From: Coriolopsis trogii
Lineage: Eukaryota > Basidiomycota > Agaricomycetes > Polyporales > Polyporaceae
Assembly: GCA_020543525.1 (NCBI GenBank)
Contig: JAHYIO010000004.1
Location: 1,488,001 to 1,552,000 of the forward strand
DNA: 64,000 nucleotides
Direction: 5' to 3'
How positions within the stretch are numbered: the first letter of the stretch is position 1; each line of letters starts with the position of its first letter. This document shows positions 33,469 to 42,802 of this stretch, in pieces. A model generated the notes under the pieces. The model saw only the letters and a program-made list of their open reading frames with translations, was not told the DNA's origin and searched no databases. Both the position numbers and the translations under genes were made by a program.

Positions 33469-34998
33469 TCATCCCTCCAGCAGCATGAGTCGGATGTTCT
33501 GAGTGTCGTCCTCGGTCTTGACCCACCCGGGATAGTACCAATGATACCATCCTAGGAGGGCAGCGTACGCTCCAGGCTCTTCGTGCCCGTCCAGGGAGGG
33601 GCGGAGTTGCCAGAGACTGCCATCCAGCGCGCGCAGATGATGTTCCAGTCCGGCGCCAGATTGTGAAGGAGGAAGTTGCACCTCCCATACCGGTACGCTC
33701 TGTACAGACAGAGTGAGACATCCGGCTTCGTCCAGGCTTCCCTTGGGAAATGGCACGAGTGCCTCCGGAACATGGTAAACCGGTTCCATAAGTTCCGACA
33801 CCTCCTGCACGCGACCCGCAACAGCCTCCACCAAGGGTAGTCCAGACACGCTGGTGCGCGGCAAGGTAGGGAACGTCGAGAAGTGCATATCCGGGGGAAC
33901 GCGGCTCATCACTCCCAGCCAGTTCGCCCGTCCCCCAGCCTGGAGAACCGCGCGCGCGAGGGCGACGGTCGCTCCGCGCCTATCGTTCTGGTGGAACGCA
34001 GCGGGGTCGAGCTCGACGCCAAAAAGGCCCATGATGCTGAAGACCATGTCGACGGGGCGCGACGACGTGCGCATAAGCGCGCTCTGCCAGACCGCGAACG
34101 CGCGCCGGTCCGGGTCTGCCATGACTTCGGGTTCCATAGCCATGCTGAGCGCGGAGACGTTCGTCGCTAAAACTCGAGGTTGTGAGGTCGGATGCCTGTC
34201 GTACCAGGGAGGTGGGGGATGCGCGCTAAATATCGACACCCTGATTGACACCTCTTCCTGCCCGGGTGCGCTCGGGGTGAACAACATACTGCCTACCGTG
34301 CTGGCGACGAGCAAGAGTCTCAGGGAGAGCATCACCGCCCCGTTCGTGCGCAGGTCCTCGGTAATGGGAAAGGACCCCAAGCGTTCGTACATTGGGACCC
34401 GCGCGATTCCAGGCCCCAGCCTCCAGCGAAAGACGACAAACGCCTCTGGCGGCGCAAGCGTCTCCTGCAGCGTCCAGCTCCGGTGTATCCATGGCGTCGG
34501 CTCGTCGATCTCCGCGACGCGCTGTAGGCCTCCAGGGAGAACGATGCAGACCTTGCATGATCTGTACACTTGGTGCATATGGCGTATCTGCCAGTGTTTG
34601 TCCTTCTTGCTGGTTTGGATGATGCACAGCCTGTCCAGCCAGAGATATTCGCACCCGCGCGCGAGAGCTGCAGCGCATGCGTGGAAGAGGAGGACGCCGC
34701 CTATCGGATCAGCGTTCTCGGCCCCACGTACGTGGAAGAATCGTCTCGCACCCGCGGAAGCGTCCACTCCACGCCATGGGTAGGACACTGCAGCGAATGG
34801 TACCGAGGGGAATTCGTCAAATTCGAGGACGCGAATTTCGAGCTTCTTGCTGCATACGGCGTGACAGTCGACCAGGCGGATCTTACACTCCGTGGCGGTG
34901 GCTGCAAGATCCATAGGCTCCTTGACGGTGGGCGGTTTGTGACCATGGAGAGCATAAAGAGATGTTTCGACAATGCATCTCGGCGAGGTAGAGCACAT
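33469..34998 (-). CDS. HET-domain protein (heterokaryon-incompatibility type)
   Basis: 509 residues in a single uninterrupted exon from the ATG at 34998; an alternative start is the Met at about residue 29 (MDLAATATECKIRL). HET domains are death-inducing or signalling modules of fungal non-self recognition. Seen: the first block VPFAAVSYPWRGVDAS (family usually YxAVSYxWG), the second block CEYLWLDRLCIIQTSKKDKH (family LWIDxLCIxQ), HMHQVYRSCKVCIVL, and WIHRSWTLQETLAPPE (family RxWTxQExxL). The remainder, about 300 residues, has no recognised repeat (no WD or NACHT), though ADPDRRAFAVWQSALMRTSSRPVDMVFSIMGL is the usual follow-on helix region. Intron-less in an intron-dense neighbourhood and next to transposon-derived repeats. 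Allorecognition is inferred from the family only. Confidence 0.88.
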   Translation of the reverse strand: MCSTSPRCIVETSLYALHGHKPPTVKEPMDLAATATECKIRLVDCHAVCSKKLEIRVLEFDEFPSVPFAAVSYPWRGVDASAGARRFFHVRGAENADPIGGVLLFHACAAALARGCEYLWLDRLCIIQTSKKDKHWQIRHMHQVYRSCKVCIVLPGGLQRVAEIDEPTPWIHRSWTLQETLAPPEAFVVFRWRLGPGIARVPMYERLGSFPITEDLRTNGAVMLSLRLLLVASTVGSMLFTPSAPGQEEVSIRVSIFSAHPPPPWYDRHPTSQPRVLATNVSALSMAMEPEVMADPDRRAFAVWQSALMRTSSRPVDMVFSIMGLFGVELDPAAFHQNDRRGATVALARAVLQAGGRANWLGVMSRVPPDMHFSTFPTLPRTSVSGLPLVEAVAGRVQEVSELMEPVYHVPEALVPFPKGSLDEAGCLTLSVQSVPVWEVQLPPSQSGAGLEHHLRALDGSLWQLRPSLDGHEEPGAYAALLGWYHWYYPGWVKTEDDTQNIRLMLLEG

Positions 34999-35943
34999 TT
35001 CACTACGGGTAAGGATGACGTCGTTTGATGAGTGGAGGTCCTGTGAGTGCGCCGCAACTCGTACCTTGCCATAGGCTGGAGTGCGACTATTCCTCTGAAG
35101 CTCAGCGGTCGTAGGTACTGGTCAGGGAGGCTGCTGGGAGATCAAGGATACAGCAGAGGGTGTTAGAGAGGCGCCGGACGGGTGCGATGACAGGCGGCCT
35201 TGCTACTTGCATGCGGTGTGGTGTCCCTGCAGCATACTACGTAGCTAGATAAGGTTACCTTAGAGGAGTAAAACGGGGGTTTGCAGCAGTCTGGCAATCA
35301 AGATCCGGGCAGAAACAATCAATGTCTGACGCAGCCTGATTATACCGTGACGCTTGCACCTCATTACACGTACCAGACACCATACATGGCAGCTGAAGGG
35401 CATGACATGGGACGTATAGTACACGTGGTATGCCCTTCAACCCCATGCGGCTCATAGTTTTGGTAACGAGGTCGATGTAGAGGAGGATCATTCTCCGTGC
35501 GCAGTGACGAGCTGTCGTTGAACGTCTGTACGTGCATGAAGTCATCTCACCAGAGGCGTGCTGACTGCTCTACTCACATGATGACAGTCGATTACTTGAG
35601 TAACAGGAATAGCTCATGGGATCTTCGAGGCCCAAGGCAGTGGACCGTGGTCATCCATGCGCTGACATCTGGCTGCGGAACTTGAAGATGATGAAGAGTT
35701 GTAGACGCCGTGTCCGAAGAGGCGTTGCAGACGAGCGTCAGTTTGGCACCCTGCTGGGCACACTGGTGGCACCAGTGGTGGCACGACCCCTTCCACTTCG
35801 CTACCACCCACATCCTGGCTATGCACTCATCCTGGCACTCAGGAAGGACTTCACTGGGAATCGGATGCGACAAGATGACTTGCTGGCGGCTCATCTCAGC
35901 GGAACGGAGAGAGATTGGAGAAGGTTTCGTCGAGGGCGACATC
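34999..35943. other. intergenic stretch
   Basis: Promoter side of the HET gene and further non-coding sequence. A long plus-strand frame (35616-36500) runs through both this stretch and the MITE that follows, has arginine- and serine-rich composition and no domain; I treat it as chance. Confidence 0.5.
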
Positions 35944-36274
35944 TAGTGTTGCCGCGAGGCGAGGTGAGGCGAGGCGAGTCGTGCAACTCGATCAACTCGT
36001 CAGATCGAGTTCGATCGATGCGAGTTGCGAGTTGGCTCGCGAGTTGGTCCCCCAAGAGCTCTCTCGCTGATTCTGGCATCGCCCAATTTCGTCATGGGCG
36101 CCAACTCGGAGGGAGGGCGCTCAAAGGTCCGTGCTTCAACCAATCAGAAGCCATGATCAGCCACGGCGAGTCGCACCGCGAGTTGCGAGTCGCTCGCCTC
36201 GCCCCACACGCCCCACCGAGTTGCCCAACTCACATCGGAACTCGCGAGTTCAACTCGAACTCGCGGCAACACTA
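35944..36274. mobile_element. candidate 331-bp MITE with CGAGTT-rich interior
   Basis: Perfect 15-bp terminal inverted repeats: TAGTGTTGCCGCGAG at 35944-35958 and its reverse complement at 36260-36274. The interior is packed with CGAGTT/AACTCG and CGAGTC hexamers on both strands (more than a dozen in about 300 bases), as in transposon subterminal repeats. No coding capacity. Flanks GCGACATC and TCCGGACG do not give an 8-bp duplication; if TA is the target, the TIR would be GTGTTGCCGCGAG with a TA duplication. Confidence 0.6.
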
Positions 36275-36583
36275 TCCGGACGACGCACGAAGATGGGCGT
36301 GGGAACTGGATGGGTTGTCCCAGCAACTCAGAGTAACCTTCGGATATCGGCACAGTCTCACAGAACACACAAGACGGACATGGAGTGGGAGCTCGCAGGT
36401 CGGAGCTGGGCAGTGGGAAGCCATGTCGACGCCGCACGTCTATCATATCGTTTGCATCTTGCAGACACGAGGCGTGCAACAGGACCGCCAGCAGGCCTGA
36501 CAATGACAATGACATTCAAAATTAACGCCCCCAAGTCTTACGAGACTCGGGTCGCAATGGAAACAGGTGCAGAAGACAGGAAC

Positions 36584-36591
36584 CTAACACT
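36584..36591 (+). repeat. target-site duplication, left (CTAACACT)
   Basis: CTAACACT immediately left of the 500-bp element, repeated exactly at 37092-37099. Confidence 0.75.
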
Positions 36592-37091
36592 AGGACCCCT
36601 GAAAGTTCCTATAGGACGCCGGCCGGGAGTCCGGACGGCGCTTAGGATTTTTGGGCCTCCAGGCCAGCCCAAAGTCCGGACATGAAGGCCCAAAATCGGG
36701 GTTCTGGCCGGCCAATCGTCCGGACATGGGCCATTCGAGGGCAAAATGATGGACCGTCATCCGGACATGGCCAGCGTCAACCCTTTCGGCAAAATTTGAC
36801 GCGCACCCCACCCATAATGACTTACTATAACAAAGTAAGTAAGAACCTAGTGGGGGTTGTCCGCGAGCCGCGGTGGGCCGAAAATATCAATTCTTGGACG
36901 ATTTTAGCCCTTTTTGGCCTTTGGACCGACATCCGGCCCCGAAGGGGCCGGCCGGAAAATCCGGACATGGACGTCCTTCAAGGCCAAGATGGTCGAAAGT
37001 CCGGACATGATCCTGAAAAGTTGTCCGGACATGAAGCCCAGGATTTGGGGCGCCTATCGGCCGGCCTACTATAGGAACTTTCAGGGGTCCT
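36592..37091. mobile_element. 500-bp hAT-like MITE
   Basis: Inverted terminal repeats of 23 bp starting AGGACCCCTGAAAGTTCC at 36592 and ending with its complement at 37091, flanked by a perfect 8-bp direct repeat CTAACACT. An 8-bp duplication is the hallmark of hAT-type insertion. Six copies of TCCGGACATG in the same orientation lie at about 36675, 36718, 36760, 36958, 36998 and 37020, with further GGCCGG-type palindromes; these look like subterminal transposase-binding repeats. Non-coding, so it depends on a transposase elsewhere. Confidence 0.75.
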
Positions 37092-37099
37092 CTAACACT
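37092..37099 (+). repeat. target-site duplication, right (CTAACACT)
   Basis: Exact copy of 36584-36591 directly abutting the right inverted repeat of the 500-bp element. Confidence 0.75.
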
Positions 37100-37635
37100 G
37101 GGTTCAAGTGCGCTCTCGGAGCCGCCGATAGTGATCGTCCTCCAAGCCGCCGGCCCCTGGCTCGCCTTTGCTCCACTCCCCGAGGTCAACCGTTAGTACA
37201 TCCTTGCAGCATACAGTTGACGTCGAAAGCGGTCCTTCACCCATCCAACAATTGTCCGCAGCGACCATCGTGCCAGACGTGCCTTCTCTGACAGACGATA
37301 TCTTTGCCCGATCTCGCACGGCAGCAACGGCATGACCCCAGGCGCCGGCCGGCCTGGTCAGATCGTCAAGAGGCTGAGCAGAAAACACAGACCAACGCTG
37401 CGGAACCCAGACTGCTGGGTCCTTGCGCGATCCAGGATGCTATTCTAGAGCACTCCGGCCTCATCACTGTCTGCCACACGCATCGCATGATGGCTGCGTG
37501 AGATCGCATATATAAGACCCATTCCGCCCGTTTCTTCCGCCACCTGCTGGCTGGTCCCTTTTCGTGCAGTTTCGTCGCCCGTTCCACTAAGACTTACTTC
37601 AAGCTCGCCCTTCCTTGCGTACCGGTTTGCGCAAC

Positions 37636-38462
37636 ATGCAGTGGATCATCCCCTTCCGTGAGACGTCCTTGAGTGCGTGTTTTTTCTTTCGAGCTGCTCC
37701 CTCTTATCTGCTGGATCACTCATGCGACGGACACTTGCTTGCAGCGGTCGCCTGTATCACTGCCATTGTCGCTCAAGCTATGAGCCAGCTCACTCTGAAC
37801 CAATCTGTCGGTGTGTTTTCTGGGGACCTGCTGTACGCTCAGCTCGGCGTTGCGGCTGGAGTTTTGACTATTCTGTCTATCCCTCTGATGTGCGTCCCCC
37901 ATCAATTCTATCTTCCGACCCCCCGCATCCTGACCTTGTGCGCAACAGTCTCCTCTACGACATGGCGCAAGAGAAATCCTACAGCGCGACTGTCCTCTTC
38001 GAGCTCGTCTGGAACTGTACGTCGTCTTTGCACTGTTTCTTATTTTTTTTGCGTCGCTAAGGCGGGTTGCTGTCTGGTAGTCGCCCTTGCCGTCCTCTGG
38101 ATCGTTGCCGGCGTGAAGGCAATGGGTGTGACGAGCTCGGACTTCAAGACCTGCAACTTCGACGTCGCGGCCTTGGTCGGTCTCTGCCACTTTGCGCAGA
38201 CCCTCGTCCCCTTCGCCTTCATCTCTGCAGCCATCCGTGAGTGCAATCCCTCGGTCTTTCACGTTACGTGCCGCTGACATATGATATCCTTCCCATCCCC
38301 TTCCTTCCTGGTGTCCTACTGTTTCCATCCGCCTACCCACCCACCCTGTGTACGGCTGCAGTGTTGCTGTACTCTGCCGCGCTCGGCTTCGTCGCTGTTT
38401 CGAGCGCGTCCAGCGGCAACCCCATCTGGACCTCGTACAACGTCGGCGGCAAGAAGAAGTAA
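37636..38462 (+). CDS. MARVEL-like four-helix membrane protein
   Basis: Small integral membrane protein, 163 residues as modelled. Exons: 37636-37657, 37745-37889, 37949-38016, 38081-38236, 38362-38462 (492 bases, in phase). Four hydrophobic segments: VACITAIVAQAM, GVAAGVLTILSIPLM, FALAVLWIVAGVKAMGV and LLLYSAALGFVAVSSASS. A helix-3/helix-4 loop with a Cys lies in SSDFKTCNFD, followed by HFAQTLVPFAFISAAI. Layout and tail (SYNVGGKKK) resemble basidiomycete MARVEL-domain proteins, which act in membrane apposition and eisosome-like domains. The first exon (22 bases) is the least certain; an alternative reads on through SLSACFFF. A CT-rich leader with TATATAAGACC lies at about 37508. Confidence 0.7.
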
Positions 38463-39601
38463 ATATAGTGTACACTATAGATCGGGACTACACGCTATTT
38501 CGGGCCCCCGGCCGTCATCGATGTCCCTCTGTGTGCATGGCGTCACTCGCGCCGTCTCTCCGCCTTTCTCTTATCATTATACACGTTCGTTTTCTTTTAC
38601 TCGGGTTCATCGACGTTACTCAATGGGACAGGTTTTCGACCTACCAACTCTGCCTCCGATTGCTGCCAGTTTGGTGTCGTTCACAGCTTCTTGCGCGATA
38701 AGACGACGACGACATGATCGCAGTGGCTGCGGGACTAGTTACCTCGGAAGCACGTAACGCCGTGTTGCCAATCATCGGCGGTTGCAAAGTGCTCACAGCT
38801 AGCTGCAGTGTTACGTGCTCACAGCGACAGTGATAGATGTCCTGAGTATCTGTCCCATACGGCCTGACATACTCACCGTTCGCATGTCTTACACTGGCAG
38901 TGTAGCGCAAGTAGAGTTCAGGCTGACGTCGTACCTATCAAGGACGCTGTATCGAGGCTGTACAACGCCAATCCAGAACCCAGACCTGACCGTTCCGTTG
39001 GTGCGTTTTGCGACTGTATGAGGATGTGAGCCCGAACCTGAGGGTCCGAATGCCCGTACAGAGCCCGCATGTGCTTGACTCTCCTTTACGCACCCAGGGC
39101 TACGAGATGGACATGCATGATGCAGGTTCCCCTGCCTTGCGTCCGACTGCCAGGTTCGAATCCGTCTCAGGATCGCCGGGAGGGGAAGAGGTGTAAACTC
39201 CGCCATGCCGGTTCAGTGCCGAGGTCCAAGGTGAGGGAGAGCTTGGCACTCCGCCTGAACATGTGCCGATCTGCTGGGTCTGCGCGTTCGCCCGAGGGAA
39301 CGGAGAGTCCCAACGGAAGGGATCCGTGAGTTCATCGCAAACCACTCCTCCGTCCCTCTCTCTCACTCCTCCAGAACTCAGTGTGCAGGAATGTCGCCCG
39401 TGCACGAATTTCTTCCTCGAGGACCGAGAGCGTCACGCAGGTTATCTCATCGCCCTGCCTAGGCCTTGGCGGCGGCGCCAAGACCCTACGAGTGTCATGC
39501 TCCTTATAAATCTCCATCTTTCAGAGTCTATGCGCCCCTCCTCTCGAGCACCTCCCACGACCTCACGATATCTTGGACGTGCTGCCTCGCTATCTTGAGA
39601 G
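38463..39601. other. intergenic stretch
   Basis: Holds the 3' end of the MARVEL-like gene and the leader of the CDF gene. A B-box-like GGTTCGAATCC lies at about 39153, but no A box or cloverleaf surrounds it. No gene seen. Confidence 0.5.
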
Positions 39602-41342
39602 ATGACGATCACAGTAACGACTACTGCGGTTGAGCTTCCTGTGAGCTCATGAAACTCTTCTCCTCACGATCAGGCCTGATACTTACGTCTACTTGCAGCA
39701 GTATGCATCCACGGGATCCGTATCACGATCTGATATTGAGTGTCGCTCGGATATGACAGCAAGTGTCTATGACCCCCTCTTGCTGCGTAACGCCTACAAG
39801 ACAGAAGAAGAGCTCCTGAGGTTGCGGAAAGTCTCACGAAAAAGCAAGCGTGTCGCGGAATATCAGAGGAAACAGAATGAGGTATGTGTTCCATACCTGT
39901 GAACCTTCGCATACATGAACGTTCGGCACGCAGTTGATCGACTCTTTGCTGTTACCCATGGAAGACCACGCGGAGCATGCAAGAGCGGAGGAGGCTGCAA
40001 ATCGTCTGCCGGTACGGTTCTCCACGGTAATCAGTGAGCCGGCTCCGAGTGGTACTCACGCATGTGAGCGCAGGTGCGAATCGCGATCTATGCAAGTCTC
40101 GTTTCCAACATCGTCCTCTCCGGCCTACAACGTCGGTATTTCTTCGTGCTCATATTTTGCCCGTGCATTTGAACGCTTCTCTCGCAGTGTATGCGGCCAT
40201 TACGTCTGGGTCACTCAGTTTCCTGGCCACGGCCATCGATTCCGTCTTCGACCCTGGGAGTAACCTTGTGCTTGACTGGCTACATCGCAAGTCGCAACGT
40301 TTGGACGTGAACAAATGGCCGGTGGGAGGGTCAAGGTTAGAGACTACTGGAAACATTGTCTATGGTACGCGACTATATGCTCTACCCCGCACGGTCGTCC
40401 TGACAAGGCGAACACTTAGGTTTCTTGTGAGTGTCTCTCTACCTTCTAGTATATCTTCTAGCGTCTCATATCTCTCCAGGATGGCTGCTGTGAACCTTGT
40501 CATAATCGTGGAAGCCGCACGAGTAATCATCACACATGAAGGTGACGCCCTCAACGACTTCCACATTCCATCCGTTATTGCTGTCGCTATCGCGCTCGGC
40601 GTCAAGCTTTTGCTCTTCTTCTATTGTTTCACGATCCGCAAGCATTCGAGTCAAGTCCAAGTGTTGTGGGAGGACCATCGTAACGATCTCTTCGTTAATA
40701 GCTTCGGTGAGTACAGCTTCGTATGATCATCTTCGTATCTATGAGACTGAGATCGTTACCTATCCCTCAGGTCTGCTCATGTCTGCCGGGGGCAGTAACT
40801 GGGTATGGTTTCTCGATCCAATGGGTGGTCTTATCGTAAGCTCTTCTATCAGCCTGCCTTTCTTGGGTGTCGCTCATCAGGAGTTGATACAGATCGCAGT
40901 GGGAACGTCCCTCTCCTGGATGCACACAATCTATGAGGAGTTCGCGCTCCTCACCGGCAAGTCCGCGCCGCCCGAGTTCCTGCACCTCGTCACCTACAAG
41001 TGCATGATGTTCGCGGACGATATCATTAGCCTTGACACCGTCCGCGCGTACCACGTGAGTTTCTGCTTACACAACAAACAACCTGTTGCTGATTCTTTTT
41101 TATGCAGAGCGGTCCAAATTTGATTGTGGAAGTAGACATCGTGATGGACGAGCATACAAGCCTCCGTCAGGCACACGACGTTAGCCAGCAGCTTCAGGAC
41201 AAGCTGGAGACGCTACCGGGCGTAGAAAGGGCGTATGTTCACGTCGACTACGAGTCAACACATACTCCGGTATGTCGCTCGCAGTATGCTATGCTGCTTA
41301 CGATGCTGATCCACTTGATAGGAGCATCGAAAAGAGAAATGA
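39602..41342 (+). CDS. cation diffusion facilitator, manganese type (MTP8-11-like)
   Basis: Metal/proton antiporter of the CDF family, 396 residues. Exons: 39602-39640, 39699-39881, 39934-40011, 40074-40131, 40188-40364, 40420-40426, 40480-40706, 40771-40835, 40881-41054, 41108-41269, 41322-41342 (1191 bases, in phase). Hydrophilic N-terminus (RKVSRKSKRVAEYQRKQNE), then helix 1 RVAIYASLVSNIVLSGLQLYA. Helix 2 is TAIDSVFDPGSN (DxxxD) and helix 5 is WEDHRNDLFVNSFG (DHRND, also DxxxD). DxxxD in both is the signature of the Mn-CDF group rather than Zn-CDFs (HxxxD). The C-terminal cytosolic domain (VEVDIVMDEHTSLRQAHDVS) ends PEHRKEK. The sixth exon is 7 bases. Likely vacuolar or Golgi manganese sequestration, inferred from the subfamily. 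Confidence 0.9.
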
Positions 41343-42043
41343 GCCTTGTTATATGTAGTCTCTGGTAATGATACTCCGGGAACATCGGAAAACAATACTC
41401 GAACAACGCACGTTGCTTAATGTGAATCGTGATAGGCTGCAGGCAAGAATGCCTGAGAAGCTCTGCAGTACTGCAAGATCGGCTATTATCACGGCTTTTG
41501 ATCAGTGACCGGATGTTCGTTTGCTACTGTCGTGTTCCTCCTTGCAGTCTCTCTCCAGGCCGCGCTATCTGCATGTGCATGATCGTCGCCCTTGAAGACA
41601 CGGGCTGTGTCTCCTTGGGTGGGTGGAAGCCCTGCGTAGTAAGTGTCGTCGCCGCGCCGTCACTCGTATGGAATGTCAGGACAGCGGACGCAGTCCGTGG
41701 CGTTAATGCTGAATCAGACCCGCACAGAGGTGCAGTCATGACATCTCTGCAAATGCTATGTCTTTGCTTCTGATGCCCCGCAGCGTCGTCGAGACAGTGT
41801 ATTCAAGGTCGTTTTAGGCGGAAGCAATAACGCGACAAAGGCGGTTGCCACAGCATCAGTGGCAAACTCCTCACTTTTTTGTTTTGCTCCTCTCTTGCGA
41901 ACTCCACTTCAGTTCTGCTTCGAGGTCATTGGCCGACATGTTGCGGCCACTATATGCATACCGTATGGTCTCACTTAGTAAGTGGACAAATCGTCTCCAG
42001 GCGGTTCGTGACATGATTTATCTAGCTAACGTCTAATCAATAG

Positions 42044-42334
42044 TCTTCCGCATGATCTTCGCGAGTGTTGCGCTTGCTTTCCTCGTGCGCACGAACAGCG
42101 TCGACTCCGACGATTCCCTGCCCATAGTACACCACCATGAGCGAGAGACACCTATGTTCCACATCTTCACCGTCATCGGGATGGTAGTCGCGATCGGAAC
42201 TCTCGTCTCTCTTCCGCTGGCGTGAGTCCGATCATTTCCGGCCCCTGACCGCATACTCATGATTGCTGCGTGGCGTGGCTTCTCTCTACAGGATGCTGAA
42301 GGACTGCATGGAGGCGGCCCGAGTGAGACTGTAG
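42044..42334 (+). CDS. exons of a possible membrane protein (5' part unresolved)
   Basis: Two exons, 42044-42221 and 42292-42334, with good splice sites (acceptor AATCAATAG, donor GGC|GTGAGT, acceptor CTCTACAG). They encode two hydrophobic segments, FRMIFASVALAFLVRTNS and FTVIGMVVAIGTLVSLPLA, joined by a charged His/Glu-rich loop (DSLPIVHHHERETP), and end MEAARVRL. Upstream frames between 41429 and 42040 contain another hydrophobic stretch (FATVVFLLAVSLQAALSA) but no consistent splice solution. Family not recognised. Confidence 0.35.
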
Positions 42335-42454
42335 TCTCTGAGATTGGACCCGTGCGTAGCTCATTCCCCTTGATCTTCTTTACAAAACGTTGTTGGACCG
42401 ATCGATGACCAAGATCCCTTTACAGTGGTGCTCGCGACAGGGTGGTGGCGACCG

Positions 42455-42802
42455 CAGGCGTGGCGCTCTCGCATGGCGGCGTGTCCTTCCTGGGTTCGTG
42501 CGCGCATCTCCCCGAGATTCTTGTCGTGGAGGACCCCGATATTCTGACGCTATGCAAGAGCACTCGCTTGGTTGTGACTTTCTCTATCCTGACGGCCGTT
42601 GACCGTGAGTGTCATACCATGATTGACCTCAGAGTGTCTAGTCTGATCGAATTATGTCTTGGCCTCTCTAGCCGTGGTGTATAGCGCGACGTTGCTCGTG
42701 GTGGCGATTGCCGGGCGACGAAGGAGGAAGGCGGTTTGGTCTGCTTCGGTGTTGGAACTCAGTCGTCCGGCGCAGGTGGAGAACGTCCGTCTTGATATAT
42801 GA
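42455..42802 (+). CDS. exons of a second possible membrane protein or continuation
   Basis: Exons 42455-42604 and 42672-42802 encode GVALSHGGVSFLGSCAHLPE, CKSTRLVVTFSILTAVD and, after an intron, VVYSATLLVVAIAGRRRRKA, ending PAQVENVRLDI. No ATG opens the first exon, so an upstream exon must exist; I could not join it in phase to the 42044-42334 exons. Two hydrophobic segments; no family recognised. Confidence 0.3.

Noticed and set aside
35616..36500. 294-codon plus-strand open frame
   Set aside because: It runs through the CGAGTT-rich MITE, has Arg/Ser-rich low-complexity composition, no domain and no splice support.
39110..39185. GGTTCGAATCC resembling a tRNA B box
   Set aside because: No A box at the right distance and no cloverleaf could be drawn; likely chance.
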